From: Archangium primigenium
GTDB taxonomy: Bacteria > Myxococcota > Myxococcia > Myxococcales > Myxococcaceae
Assembly (NCBI RefSeq): GCF_016904885.1
Contig: NZ_JADWYI010000001.1
Span: forward strand, 124,001-188,000
Length of the DNA: 64,000 nucleotides
Direction of reading: 5' to 3'
Positions 1-11,686 of this stretch are shown piece after piece. Numbering within the stretch: the stretch's first letter is position 1; the number at the start of each line of letters is the position of its first letter. The position numbers were made by a program, and so were the translations under genes. The notes beneath the pieces are model-generated. The model did no database searches and had not been told where the DNA came from. It saw nothing but the letters and a program-made list of their open reading frames with translations.

Positions 1-498
1 ACCAACGCCAGCAGCCCCGCGGGGGGCACCACCGGCAACCATGGCCAGGCCCACGCCGTCTGCACCCGGATGGCCCGCGCCGACTACTGCGGCAACGGCG
101 GCACCCAGACCCAGGAGGGCACCCCCATCCTCTTCTGGGACGAGCAGGTGTCACCCGCCAACCTCGCCCGCCCCACCCCGAGCGTCATTCCCGCCGAGGC
201 CCCCTTCGAGGCCGGGTGGAACACCTTGGGCGCCGTGTGCCTGAGCCACGCCCGCTGGAAGACCCTGCCCCCGCCCCCCACCCAGTGCCAGCTCATCGCC
301 CCGTCGCTGCTCGCCGACGGAAGCATCGCGGGGGACTGCGCGCCCGGCCAGGTCTGGGTCGGGCCCAGCAGCCCCAACACCCTGTGCCCCACCGTCTGCA
401 ACACACCGGAAGAGGCCCTGAACTACTCGAACTACAACAACCCCCTCCTGCTGTTCAACCACTCGGCCCTCCACGGGGAGGACGCGGGAACCCCCTGA
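1..498 (+). CDS. ADYC domain protein, C-terminal part (5' end outside window)
   Basis: The open frame runs in from the left edge with no start; 165 residues are visible. The motif RADYCGNGG (near residues 25-33 of the visible part) is the signature that names the ADYC domain, a family found mostly in Myxococcota exported proteins. The rest is rich in Cys and Pro, with spaced Cys residues (ADYC, GAVC, TQC, GDC, TLC, TVC) that fit disulphides in an exported protein. It ends in TGA at 496-498, 85 bases before the next gene. Molecular function is unknown; family assignment is from the motif and memory of the family, not a search. Confidence 0.75.
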   Translation, partial: TNASSPAGGTTGNHGQAHAVCTRMARADYCGNGGTQTQEGTPILFWDEQVSPANLARPTPSVIPAEAPFEAGWNTLGAVCLSHARWKTLPPPPTQCQLIAPSLLADGSIAGDCAPGQVWVGPSSPNTLCPTVCNTPEEALNYSNYNNPLLLFNHSALHGEDAGTP

Positions 499-583
499 GG
501 CCCGTCCGCAGGGCGGCCGAGCACGCCGACCCGCCGCCCCCGGTCGCCGGGGGTTAGACTCCTCCCGCCCAGGAGGAGCACCC

Positions 584-2955
<2,372 letters not shown>

Positions 2956-2959
<4 letters not shown>

Positions 2960-3342
2960 AGACCGTGAAGACCCTGGGCGCCGCCGCCCTGCTGCTCGCC
3001 GGCTGCGCCACGACGTCCCCGAAGCCCGCGCCCGCCCCCACGCCCGTGACCGCGCCCACGGGCTTCGTCAACAAGGTCTGGAAGGTGGAGGCCTCGCCCC
3101 AAATCCAGAAGGGCCAGCTCTACGTGTTCCTCTCCGAGGGCACGCTGGTCATCGCCTCGGAGACGGGCACGCCCGCCCTGGGCACGTGGCGCTACGAGAA
3201 GGGCGCGCTCACGATGGTGGAGGAGTCGCGCCCCTACCCCACGGACATCCTGGAGCTGACGGCGAATACCTTCAGACTCCGGATGCACAACCCGGGCGAG
3301 CCCGTGGAGATGACGCTCGTCCCGGCGCACGGGGCGCCCTGA
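2956..3342 (+). CDS. small putative lipoprotein coupled to the YdeP-type oxidoreductase
   Basis: 128 residues. Starts MKTVKTLGAAALLLAGC, a short type II signal peptide with lipobox LAGC (Cys17), followed by a Pro/Ala linker and a roughly 90-residue beta-rich domain (FVNKVWKVEAS... to ...VEMTLVPA). The layout resembles small META/lipocalin-like envelope lipoproteins, but no family is certain. Start ATG at 2956 sits inside the preceding stop codon, so expression is likely coupled to the oxidoreductase. It converges on the MBL-fold gene with only 9 bases between the stops. Confidence 0.75.
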
Positions 3343-3351
3343 CGCACGGCC

Positions 3352-4773
3352 TCAGAGCTTCTTGAGCGTCTTGAGCACATCCGCCTTGTCCATCATGCCG
3401 TGGAGGGCGGACTTGGCGAACGCGTTGGACGCCCACTCCTCGCGCGCATCGATCGCGGCCTGATTGTAGATGCGCTTGGCGATCCGGATGAGCTGAGCGC
3501 CCACGTCGAGGTCCGCGAGGTCCACCTGGGGCGCATCGCCGAGCTTCGTCGCGAGCGCGGAGCGCAGCGTGGCGAGGATGTCCTTCAGACGATCCTCTTG
3601 CCGCATCTTCGCCGCGCGCTCGCCTTCCTCGGTCTGCTTCCTCTTTCCCGACACCCGGTGTTCCTCCAGCTTGACGGAAGAGGAGAGAGGTTGGCGTGTC
3701 CCGCACTGGAGAACCTGCTCGGCGGACTTCTTGGAGCGCACGGAGAACATGTGTGCATTCGCCTGGGTCTCCGTGACCGAGATCACGATGGGACCATGCC
3801 CGTCGGAGCCATGGCCCCCGGACGGAATCTGTCCGATGGGAAAGCCCATTCCCGTCTCGGGAACGATCTTCGCCGTCGCCATGTAGTTGCAGACCTCGTG
3901 TTTGCTCAGCTCCTCCAGCCGGAGCAGTGTTCCGGGCGCCGGGTGACCGAACACATTGTCCGCGCCGCAGGAAATCACCCCCAGGCGAGGCACCATCAGA
4001 CGCAGGACATCCTGGCTGCTCGCCTCGTTCGCCCCGTGGTGGCCCAGCTTCCAGGCACAGACGTGGGAGCTGTCCTTCAGGAAGTAGGGGTGGAGGAAGT
4101 GGACGACCCCCTCCTCATAGAACCCGCAGAGGTCTCCCGCCGTGAAGTATCTGAACGAACCGAACTCGAGCAGCAGCGCCACGCTGGTGGCGTTCTTGTC
4201 CAGGGGCGGGATGTGCTGCGAGGGCGCCACCTCGCCGCCCGCGTCGAAAGACCAGACCCGCTTCGCGTTCGAGCCCGCCATGGCGGCGTTCCGCGCGAGA
4301 CACGTCAGCGTGATGCCAGACAGTTCCAGGATCGGCCCGAACGGAATGCGCTGGCGATGCTCCTGGAGCCAGACGAGGTTCTCATAGTTCTGGTAGTCGG
4401 TGTCCGCGTTGGCTGGCCGTCCCAGGTCGTAGAAGATCACGTCGTCCTGGACGTACTTCTCGTCCCCGAACAGCAGGGCGAAGCCCCCAATATGGTCGGA
4501 GTCGTAGTGCGACGTGATGACCATGTCGAGCTTGCGAAACCCGCCCGTGCGCTTCTTGAGTTCCTCGAAATAGGCAATCACCTGCAAGCCCGTCCTGCCG
4601 GCATCGATGAGGATGGAGCGGGTGAGGCCGCCATCCGCTCCCCGGACGAGCAGGAGCGTGGCGTCGCCTTGCCCCACGTCGATGTGGTGGATCTCCAGCG
4701 AGACCTCACCCGAGGACGTCTCCTTGCCCTTCGTCGACGGATGTCCCGAGGACATCCCCTTGAAACCCATCAT
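3352..4773 (-). CDS. MBL-fold (ComEC/Rec2-like) metallo-hydrolase
   Basis: 473 residues. HHIDVGQGDATLL (about 28-40) followed by a conserved ILIDAGRTG and the metal-binding SHYDSDHIGG (about 89-98) define the competence-type metallo-beta-lactamase fold; a further HHGANEAS and a GHPAPGT segment supply later metal-site elements. No membrane segments, so this is a soluble stand-alone hydrolase rather than ComEC itself. After about residue 340 comes a different, helical, charged tail (KRKQTEEGERAAKMRQ...) of about 130 residues with no recognised family. Base composition is a little lower in GC than its neighbours. Substrate unknown; a nuclease or phosphoesterase role is possible. Confidence 0.85.
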   Translation of the reverse strand: MMGFKGMSSGHPSTKGKETSSGEVSLEIHHIDVGQGDATLLLVRGADGGLTRSILIDAGRTGLQVIAYFEELKKRTGGFRKLDMVITSHYDSDHIGGFALLFGDEKYVQDDVIFYDLGRPANADTDYQNYENLVWLQEHRQRIPFGPILELSGITLTCLARNAAMAGSNAKRVWSFDAGGEVAPSQHIPPLDKNATSVALLLEFGSFRYFTAGDLCGFYEEGVVHFLHPYFLKDSSHVCAWKLGHHGANEASSQDVLRLMVPRLGVISCGADNVFGHPAPGTLLRLEELSKHEVCNYMATAKIVPETGMGFPIGQIPSGGHGSDGHGPIVISVTETQANAHMFSVRSKKSAEQVLQCGTRQPLSSSVKLEEHRVSGKRKQTEEGERAAKMRQEDRLKDILATLRSALATKLGDAPQVDLADLDVGAQLIRIAKRIYNQAAIDAREEWASNAFAKSALHGMMDKADVLKTLKKL

Positions 4774-4840
4774 CGCGCACCCCGTACGGTGGACCCCTCA
4801 CGGCATCCGCGGACGAGTGTAGCGCGTTGCGCCGTGCGGC

Positions 4841-6115
4841 TCAGGGCGAGGGCGTGAAGCGCACATCCACCCAGTAGTTGGTGTCCTTGTAGGAGTTCGT
4901 CGGGAAGCTGCCCGGGGCGTAGACATACACCCCGCCGCCCACGGGCACAGTCAGGTCCCCACTGACGAACGCGCTCGCGAAGCCATCCACGTCCCGCGCG
5001 AACTGGCCGTTGGACGAGGAGTAGGACACCACATACGTCGTGCCCGCGGTGAGGCGCACCGGCGTGGACAGAATGCCCTCCTGCCAGCCGGGAAGCCTGA
5101 CATCGCGGACGGGGATCTGGGCCAGCAGGGTGCCCGAGGACGTCCACAGGCGCGCCACGTAACCACTGGCATTGCCCGTGCCCCGGTAGAAGCGCAGCGC
5201 GGTGACACTGCCCGCGACCCGGCTCTGGAAGCGCACGCCCACCTCCACGGGCTTCGTATCGGCCTGGACGGGCGTGCCGGGCACCCGGTCTCCGAGCAGC
5301 GTCTGGCTCCACGGCGGAATGACGGTGGCCACCACGGGGCGGTGGTCCGACTGGCTCGACGCCCCGGGCACGCTGGCCACTACTGGCGAGGTCCACGCCG
5401 CGCCGAGCATCAGGTAGTCGATGCGCCGCGTGGGCAGGCCCGCCGAGCTGGTGTAGCCATTGCCCGAGCCGCCCCGGCGCCACGCGTCGGAGAACTGCTG
5501 CGTCAGGCTGGAGATGCTGGCCTCGGAGGGCGTGGCGTTGAAGTCTCCGCCGAGCAGCGCCCAGGGCTTGCCCGCGAGCGCCGCCTTGAGGTCCGCGACC
5601 TGCTCGAGCCGCTCGGTGGCGCTGGTGGTACCCAGGTGCGTGACGCCCACGGGCAGCACCCGCCCGGCCTCCAGTTCCACCGTGTAGAGCGCGAGGACGC
5701 GCTGCTCGGAAGCCGAGCGCAGGGCGATGCGCTGCGAGGAGCGGATGGGGTAGCGCGACAGGAGCGCCAGGCCGTACTGCCCGCCGTCGAAGCTGAGCAG
5801 CGAGGGGATGAACACGGCAGACATGCCCGTGAGCTGGCCGAGTCGCGCCGCCTGGTCCACCTTGCCCGAGCGCGTGGTGAGGACATCCACCTCCTGGAGC
5901 GCGACGAGGTCCGGCGCCTGCGCGGTGATGACGCCCGCGATGGCCTCGAGGCTGCTCAGCTCCCCGTGCTTGATGTTGTACGTCATGAACCGCAAGCCCC
6001 CGCCCGGCGTGAGCGCCTGGGTGGCCTCCCCGGCCGGATCGGCTTCGGGAGCGTCGGGGGGAGCACAGCCAGGGAGGACCAGGGCGAGCAGGACGGCGAG
6101 GACGCGGAGACGCAT
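4841..6115 (-). CDS. exported endonuclease/exonuclease/phosphatase-fold protein with C-terminal DUF4082
   Basis: 424 residues from ATG at 6115. MRLRVLAVLLALVLPGC is a lipoprotein-type signal (Cys17). The EEP fold follows: RFMTYNIKHGE (Asn metal ligand), VALQEVD (catalytic Glu), GGDFNATP and SQSDHRPVVA (terminal Asp-His). After about residue 300 a separate beta-sandwich begins (VGVRFQSRVAGSVTALRFYRG...) matching DUF4082, often found attached to surface carbohydrate-related proteins. An upstream in-frame extension to 6256 exists but would bury the signal peptide; GGAG lies just before the chosen ATG. Likely hydrolyses a phosphodiester (nucleic acid, lipid or inositol phosphate) outside the cytoplasm; which one is not visible. 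Confidence 0.88.
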   Translation of the reverse strand: MRLRVLAVLLALVLPGCAPPDAPEADPAGEATQALTPGGGLRFMTYNIKHGELSSLEAIAGVITAQAPDLVALQEVDVLTTRSGKVDQAARLGQLTGMSAVFIPSLLSFDGGQYGLALLSRYPIRSSQRIALRSASEQRVLALYTVELEAGRVLPVGVTHLGTTSATERLEQVADLKAALAGKPWALLGGDFNATPSEASISSLTQQFSDAWRRGGSGNGYTSSAGLPTRRIDYLMLGAAWTSPVVASVPGASSQSDHRPVVATVIPPWSQTLLGDRVPGTPVQADTKPVEVGVRFQSRVAGSVTALRFYRGTGNASGYVARLWTSSGTLLAQIPVRDVRLPGWQEGILSTPVRLTAGTTYVVSYSSSNGQFARDVDGFASAFVSGDLTVPVGGGVYVYAPGSFPTNSYKDTNYWVDVRFTPSP

Positions 6116-6250
6116 GACACACTCCAGGGACGGCGCGAGAGGTATCCGCGATTCTCGTGAAAGACCGGGAGCGGGTTGCCTCTCCGCGACGTGACGCGCA
6201 GTGACCTGGCTCACAGCGGCGGCCGCGCGCCCGCGCCTAGGCTGAGCAAC

Positions 6251-6772
6251 ATGCACTCGCTCCCGCTGCGCTGTCTGTCGTTGCTGCTGGTGATGCTCGC
6301 CAGTTGCGGTCCGTCCACGCCTTCGCCTTCACCTGAGAGTCCCGCTGGAACCCTGTCCCTCACCGTCACCGCGCACGCCCTGGGCGATCCGAGCGGCATC
6401 CGGAGCATCGTCGCGACCATCTCGGCGGACGACCTGGCGCCCCTCTCCACCGAGTTGCACGAGGGGAGGGAGGGTTGGGCGGGCGTGCTCACGGGCATCC
6501 CGGTCGGCACGGACCGCGTCCTCCGGGCCGAGGCCCTCGATGAGCACGGGACGGTCCGATACAAGGGCGAGGCGAAGAACCTCACCATCATGGCGGGCGC
6601 CATGACCCTCGTCACCCTGAACCTCCAGGACCTGGAGCGCCCCCAAGGTGAAGGAGGACTGGAGGTGGGGGCGACGTTCAACACCGCGCCGCGGGTGGGC
6701 TATCTTGAGACCACGCAGTCCCGGCTGGACGTGGGCCAGTCCACGGAGCTGTCCGTCAGGACCGAGGACTGA
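6251..6772 (+). CDS. putative lipoprotein, probably cut short by an in-frame stop
   Basis: 173 residues from ATG 6251. Signal MHSLPLRCLSLLLVMLASC (lipobox LASC), then a Ser/Pro linker and a beta-sandwich-like region. The frame meets TGA at 6770, but the same frame continues with convincing protein sequence (SSTCAGTFTGNGTATARFTP, then a CN pair) until about 6900. That continuation resembles the PKD/cadherin-like tail seen in related myxobacterial lipoproteins of the form (V)GQSTELSV...SSTCAGTF. The gene is therefore likely a nonsense-interrupted remnant whose end was also lost against the phosphatase gene; a short functional product cannot be excluded. Divergent from the EEP gene. Confidence 0.6.
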   Translation: MHSLPLRCLSLLLVMLASCGPSTPSPSPESPAGTLSLTVTAHALGDPSGIRSIVATISADDLAPLSTELHEGREGWAGVLTGIPVGTDRVLRAEALDEHGTVRYKGEAKNLTIMAGAMTLVTLNLQDLERPQGEGGLEVGATFNTAPRVGYLETTQSRLDVGQSTELSVRTED

Positions 6773-6929
6773 GACAGCAACATCCTGGACGACCCGTGGA
6801 GCAGCACCTGCGCGGGCACGTTCACGGGCAACGGCACGGCGACGGCGCGCTTCACGCCCACCGTGCTGCCCGCGGACTCCTGCAACAGAGTCCGCCTGGA
6901 GGGCCCCCCGAGTCGCCTCGCGCCCTCCG

Positions 6930-7709
6930 CTACAGCAGCCGCAGCACGATGCCGGTGATGTTGTCCGTGCCACCCCGGTCATAGGCGCGGGTGACGAGCC
7001 GCTCGATGGACTCCTGGGCCGAGCCGCCCTCGGCCAGCACTTCCAGCATCAGCGCCGGGGGCACGGGCTCGTACAGCCCATCGCTGCACAAGAGCAGCAC
7101 GTCGCCCGGGCGCACCGCCACGCGGCCACACTCCGGCTCCACGCTCTCCTCCATGCCCACCGCGCCCGTGAGCGAGTTGCGGTGGCGCAGCGCGAAGGGC
7201 GTCTTGATGTCCAGCCCCGCCGCCTCCATCTCCGCGAGCACCGTGTGGTCCTTGGTGAGCCGGCGCACCTCGCCGTCGCGCACGAGGAAGCTGCGGCTGT
7301 CGCCCAGGTTGCACACCACCACCTCGTCCTCCACGAACAGCAGCGCGGTGAGCGTGGAGGCCATCATGTGCAGCTTGCCCTTCTGCTGCGCGCGCACCTC
7401 GTGGTGCGCGAGCCGCACCGCCTCGCGCAGCATGCGCTCGGTGGCGCCCTCCTCCGGAAGGGGCTCGGCGTCCGGGTGGGGCGTGAGGAGCGCGGGCGCC
7501 GAGGGCGCGGTGTGCTCGTCGGTGGAGAGGAACTCCAGCACGGTGCGCAGCACGAGGTGGCTCGCCACCTCGCCGCCCTCATGCCCGCCCAGGCCGTCCG
7601 CGACCGCGAAGAAGCCCACCTCCGGCTTCTGGCAGAAGGCATCCTCGTTGTTCGAACGGCGGCCGATGTGGGTGGCCGCTCCGCTGTCGATTCGTGACCA
7701 GGCAGGCAT
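6930..7709 (-). CDS. PP2C-family Ser/Thr protein phosphatase
   Basis: 259 residues, typical of bacterial Stp1/PrpC phosphatases. Motifs in order: IGRRSNNEDAF (metal-binding Glu-Asp), FFAVADGLGGHEGGE (DG metal site), ALLFVEDEVVVCNLGDSRSFL, LLLCSDGLYEPV, and GGTDNITGIVL near the C-terminus, so all metal ligands expected for activity are present. No membrane segment: cytoplasmic. It would reverse phosphorylation by the Hanks-type kinases common in this group, such as the one at 18210-19544. It abuts the truncated lipoprotein remnant at its 3' end and is followed upstream by the C69 peptidase gene 34 bases away in the same direction. Confidence 0.92.
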   Translation of the reverse strand: MPAWSRIDSGAATHIGRRSNNEDAFCQKPEVGFFAVADGLGGHEGGEVASHLVLRTVLEFLSTDEHTAPSAPALLTPHPDAEPLPEEGATERMLREAVRLAHHEVRAQQKGKLHMMASTLTALLFVEDEVVVCNLGDSRSFLVRDGEVRRLTKDHTVLAEMEAAGLDIKTPFALRHRNSLTGAVGMEESVEPECGRVAVRPGDVLLLCSDGLYEPVPPALMLEVLAEGGSAQESIERLVTRAYDRGGTDNITGIVLRLL

Positions 7710-7743
7710 GAAGCCCCTTTTTAGGGCGCGAGGCTGACGCGGC

Positions 7744-9444
7744 TCAAGGAGCGGGTGCGACCGTGGGCGAAGAAGCGGGGGGCGCGGCGGGTTTGGCCGG
7801 GGTGGGCTTGACCTCGGGGGTCGCCTGGGCCGGGGGCGCGGCCAGGCGCGGACCGGCGTCCTGGACGATGGTGCGGTACCAGGAGGCGGGGTAGGCGGGG
7901 TGGTTCACCTTGCCCTGGGCGTCGCGCACGTTGCCGTCGATGTACTTGACGAGCAGCTGCTCGCCCAGCTTGCGCCACCGGGCGTGGACCTTGTCGCCCT
8001 GCTGGGCCGAGTAGTCCGTGAGGTAGGCGCGCGCCTGCTCCGGCGAGCGCTTGTAGAGCTCCAGCGCCGCCTTCTCGATGTCCGGCTGATCCGCGAGGAA
8101 CTGGCCCTCCAGCTCGCCCTGGGCGCGCTGCACGTCGACGATCATGTCGCTCCAGCGCGCGTAGGCCTGGTTGGACACCCAGTTGAACACCCAGAAGGCC
8201 GAGTCCCAGGAGAACTCGCCGCGGCTGGCCACCCCTTGCGCGAAGTGGGCGGGGGCGCGGCGGATGCCCGCGTACATGGGGGTGTAGACGGTGGTGAAGG
8301 TGTCATCCACGCCGAACCACAGGACGCCGCCCACCGGGGCCGGCATCCACGCGCGCATCTGCGCCACGAAGGAGAAGCCCGTCTGCTGGGTGGAGATGGC
8401 GCGCTCGTGCACGTAGTCCTTGCCATCCACACTCCAGGTCATGGGGCGCCAGCGGTAGGGGGCGGCGTAGGGCCCCGCGCCCACGTCCCGGGTCATGTCC
8501 AGGGGCGTGCCCTCGAAGTGGTCGCGCATCAGGCCCATGACGTCCTGCACCGCGAGCTTCTTGTCCGGCTTGACCCACAAGGGCAGGCGCTTGGCCGGCG
8601 CCGAGCCATCCGCGTACTCCACGCCCAGCCCGAGCGAGGGCGCGGCGCGGCGGAAGATGCTCCACACGCGGCCCTCGGCGAAGCGCGTGCCCTCGAAGTC
8701 CAGCGGGTGGTAGGTGTCCGCGAAGCTGAAGTCCTTGTCCGCCCCGGTGAACCAGCCCTTCTCGCGCGCGAAGGCGACGACGTCCTTCGAGTAGAGCGTG
8801 GTGGAGGGCTCGTTGAGGGGGAACTGGCGGATGCGCGCCTGATTGGCGTGGGCGGACAGGGTGCCCTCGGGCAGCTTGCGCGCCACCCACACCGCGCCCT
8901 TCTGGCCCTCGCCCTTGCCGATCATCTCCAGGATCCACGCCTCCTGCGGGTCGGCGATGGAGAAGGACTCGCCGGTGGAGGCGTAGCCGTGCTCGGCCAC
9001 CAGGCCCGTCATGACCTGGATGGCCTCGCGCGCCGTCTTCGCGCGCTCCAGGGCGAGCTGCATGAGCGAGCCGTAGTCGATGAGGCCCGAGGGCCCGGCG
9101 AGCTCCTTGCGGCCGGTGAACGTGGACTCGCCCACGGACAGCTGGTGCTCGTTCATGTTGCCCACCACCGAGTAGGTGACGGGCACCTCGGGGATGCGGC
9201 CGAGGAACTTGCCCGTGTCCCACTCGATGATGTCGCGCCAGGCGCCGGGCGCGTTGCGGCGCGCCGGGGTGTGCGTCAGGTCGCCGTACAACTCATGCGA
9301 GTCAGCGGAATAAGTGATGAGCGTGGAGCCATCCGCGGAGGCCCCCTTGTTCACCAGGAGGCTGGTACACGCGAGCGCCGAGGGCGCCACCAGTCCCGCC
9401 GAGACGGCCAGGGCCGGCAGGAACTTCGAGATGGGCTGGGTCAT
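7744..9444 (-). CDS. C69-family dipeptidase (PepD-like Ntn hydrolase), exported
   Basis: 566 residues from ATG 9444. The N-terminus [25 protein letters not shown] is a signal peptide ending right before C26[14 protein letters not shown]; in family C69 the Cys becomes the N-terminal nucleophile after processing, so signal cleavage and activation may be the same event. Family landmarks follow ([42 protein letters not shown]). The last 40 residues form a Pro/Ala/Thr tail of unknown role. The frame stays open upstream to 9645 but that part has no signal character. Divergent from fumarase. Probably degrades peptides in the periplasm. Confidence 0.9.
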   Translation of the reverse strand: MTQPISKFLPALAVSAGLVAPSALACTSLLVNKGASADGSTLITYSADSHELYGDLTHTPARRNAPGAWRDIIEWDTGKFLGRIPEVPVTYSVVGNMNEHQLSVGESTFTGRKELAGPSGLIDYGSLMQLALERAKTAREAIQVMTGLVAEHGYASTGESFSIADPQEAWILEMIGKGEGQKGAVWVARKLPEGTLSAHANQARIRQFPLNEPSTTLYSKDVVAFAREKGWFTGADKDFSFADTYHPLDFEGTRFAEGRVWSIFRRAAPSLGLGVEYADGSAPAKRLPLWVKPDKKLAVQDVMGLMRDHFEGTPLDMTRDVGAGPYAAPYRWRPMTWSVDGKDYVHERAISTQQTGFSFVAQMRAWMPAPVGGVLWFGVDDTFTTVYTPMYAGIRRAPAHFAQGVASRGEFSWDSAFWVFNWVSNQAYARWSDMIVDVQRAQGELEGQFLADQPDIEKAALELYKRSPEQARAYLTDYSAQQGDKVHARWRKLGEQLLVKYIDGNVRDAQGKVNHPAYPASWYRTIVQDAGPRLAAPPAQATPEVKPTPAKPAAPPASSPTVAPAP

Positions 9445-9604
9445 GGCGGGGGATGCTACCAAGGGGACGCGGGAATGCACCCATCCCGGACCCCGCGTGC
9501 AGGGGGCGGCTTCCCTGGCGGAGGAGCGGGCACACGGGGCGCGCCAAGCCGCCCGCCTTCCCCCTACAATCGCGCGCCGACCCCCGGACGAAGAAAGGCC
9601 CGAG

Positions 9605-11233
9605 ATGAACGAGTTCCAGTTCCAGGAGATGCTGCCGCTCGGCAAGGACGAGACGCCCTACCGGCTGCTCACGAAGGACGGCGTGTCCACGCTGGAGGCC
9701 GGTGGCAAGACGTTCCTCCAGGTGGAACCCGAGGCCCTGTCGCTGCTCACGCGCGAGGCCATGAAGGACATCTCGCACCTGCTCCGGCCCGGACACCTGG
9801 CCCAGCTCGCCCACATCCTGAAGGATCCCGAGGCCTCGCCCAACGACCGGTTCGTGGCGGTGGAGCTGCTCAAGAACGCCAACATCGCCGCGGGCGGGGT
9901 GCTGCCCAGCTGCCAGGACACGGGCACGGCGATCATCATGGGCAAGAAGGGCCAGTACGTGCTCACGCGCGGCGGCGACGAGGAGGCCCTCTCCCGGGGC
10001 GTGTTCGACACGTACCGCACCGCCAACCTGCGCTACTCACAGATGGCCGCGCTGGACATGTACAAGGAGGTCAACACCGGCAACAACCTGCCCGCGCAGA
10101 TCGAGCTCTACGCGACGGACGGTGACGCCTACAAGTTCCTCTTCATGGCCAAGGGCGGCGGCTCGGCGAACAAGAGCTACCTCTTCCAGGAGACCAAGGC
10201 GGTGCTCAACGAGAAGAGCCTGCTCGCCTTCCTGGACGCGAAGATCCGCGCGCTGGGCACCGCCGCGTGTCCGCCCTACCACCTGGCCATCGTGGTGGGC
10301 GGCACCTCGGCCGAGTACGCGCTCAAGACGGCCAAGTACGCCTCCGCGCGCTACCTGGACACGCTGCCCACCGAGGGCAACGCCCTGGGCCGCGGCTTCC
10401 GGGACGTGGCGCTGGAGCAGCAGGTGCTCGCGCTCACCCAGCGCACGGGCATTGGCGCCCAGTTCGGCGGCAAGTACTTCTGCCATGACGTGCGCGTCAT
10501 CCGCCTGCCCCGCCACGGCGCCTCGTGCCCGGTGGCCATCGCCGTGTCGTGCTCGGCGGACCGGCAGGCGCTCGGGAAGATCACGAAGGACGGCGTCTTC
10601 CTGGAGCAGCTGGAGGCGGATCCGGCCAAGTACCTGCCGGAGACGACCGAGGCGGACCTGGCGGGCGAGGTGGTGAAGATCGACCTGCGCCGCCCCATGG
10701 CGGACATCCGCGCCGAGCTGTCGCGCTACCCCATCAAGACGCGCCTGTCGCTCACCGGCCCGCTGGTGGTGGCGCGCGACATCGCCCACGCCACGATCAA
10801 GGAGCGCCTGGACAAGGGCGAGGGCCTGCCGCAGTACCTCAAGGACTACATGGTGTACTACGCGGGCCCGGCCAAGACGCCGGAGGGCTACGCCTCGGGC
10901 TCGTTCGGCCCCACCACCGCGGGCCGCATGGACGCGTACGTGGACCAGTTCCAGGCGGCCGGGGGCAGCTTCGTGATGCTGGCCAAGGGCAACCGCTCGC
11001 CCGCCGTCACCGAGGCCTGCAAGAAGCACGGCGGCTTCTACCTGGGCTCCATCGGCGGCCCGGCGGCCCGGCTCGCCAAGGACTGCATCACGAAGGTGGA
11101 GGTGCTCGAGTACCCGGAGCTCGGGATGGAGGCCGTCTGGAAGATCGAGGTGGTGGACTTCCCCGCCTTCATCGTCGTGGACGACAAGGGCAACGACTTC
11201 TTCGCGAACATCAACAAGCCCACGAAGAAGTAG
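9605..11233 (+). CDS. fumA: class I fumarate hydratase (4Fe-4S)
   Basis: 542 residues, close to the E. coli FumA/FumB length. N-terminal alpha domain (to about 290) has [31 protein letters not shown] and [26 protein letters not shown] supplies another cluster Cys and [13 protein letters not shown] the third. The C-terminal beta domain begins around [17 protein letters not shown] and includes [11 protein letters not shown] and the [12 protein letters not shown] block. Catalyses reversible hydration of fumarate to L-malate in the citric acid cycle, in the cytoplasm; the cluster makes the enzyme oxygen-sensitive. Start chosen at ATG 9605, with a GAAAGG site about 8 bases upstream; the longer frame from 9314 overlaps the divergent peptidase gene. 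Confidence 0.93.
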   Translation: MNEFQFQEMLPLGKDETPYRLLTKDGVSTLEAGGKTFLQVEPEALSLLTREAMKDISHLLRPGHLAQLAHILKDPEASPNDRFVAVELLKNANIAAGGVLPSCQDTGTAIIMGKKGQYVLTRGGDEEALSRGVFDTYRTANLRYSQMAALDMYKEVNTGNNLPAQIELYATDGDAYKFLFMAKGGGSANKSYLFQETKAVLNEKSLLAFLDAKIRALGTAACPPYHLAIVVGGTSAEYALKTAKYASARYLDTLPTEGNALGRGFRDVALEQQVLALTQRTGIGAQFGGKYFCHDVRVIRLPRHGASCPVAIAVSCSADRQALGKITKDGVFLEQLEADPAKYLPETTEADLAGEVVKIDLRRPMADIRAELSRYPIKTRLSLTGPLVVARDIAHATIKERLDKGEGLPQYLKDYMVYYAGPAKTPEGYASGSFGPTTAGRMDAYVDQFQAAGGSFVMLAKGNRSPAVTEACKKHGGFYLGSIGGPAARLAKDCITKVEVLEYPELGMEAVWKIEVVDFPAFIVVDDKGNDFFANINKPTKK

Positions 11234-11249
11234 GGCACCGCGGGCCTCG

Positions 11250-11642
11250 TCAGTGCTTGAGGCCCGCCACGTGCGGGGTGGGCATGTTCTCCAGCCCGTG
11301 CGCGAGCTGGAAGGTGTAGCGCACCCGGGGCGCGGACTTGGTGCCGCCATACACCTTGAAGAGGAAGGCGCCGCGCTCCACGTTCTCCGGATCCGGCAGC
11401 ACCTGCACGTGCATCAGGTCCGAGGTCTCCAGCACCAGCTCGCCCACCAGGCGCTTGCCCAGGATGAGCTGCACCACGGGCGTGCCGCTCTCCTCGGAGA
11501 AGAGGACCCAGTGCAGGGCCTCCGCGTCGTACAGCCAGCCATCCTCGGTGCCCACCCCGAGGATGCAGTTGGTGTGGTCCAGGACCCAGTCCCAGAAGCG
11601 CTCGAAGGGGAGCGTCGCTCCCGATTCCGTCTCGATCGACAT
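11250..11642 (-). CDS. conserved hypothetical protein, about 130 aa
   Basis: 130 residues from ATG 11642 (GGGAAG about 6 bases upstream). Begins MSIETESGATLPFERFWDWV and contains LDHTNCILGVGTEDG, VQLILGKRLVGELV and VLPDPENVERGAFLFKVYGG. No signal peptide or membrane segment and no family recognised. It follows the hybrid kinase gene by 44 bases in the same direction, so it may be the last gene of the stressosome/kinase operon. The much longer frame to 11993 is antisense shadow of the kinase and was rejected. Confidence 0.7.
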   Translation of the reverse strand: MSIETESGATLPFERFWDWVLDHTNCILGVGTEDGWLYDAEALHWVLFSEESGTPVVQLILGKRLVGELVLETSDLMHVQVLPDPENVERGAFLFKVYGGTKSAPRVRYTFQLAHGLENMPTPHVAGLKH

Positions 11643-11686
11643 CTTCCCGACATACCGCAAGTCGGGCCCGGGAGGGCACGGCCAAT

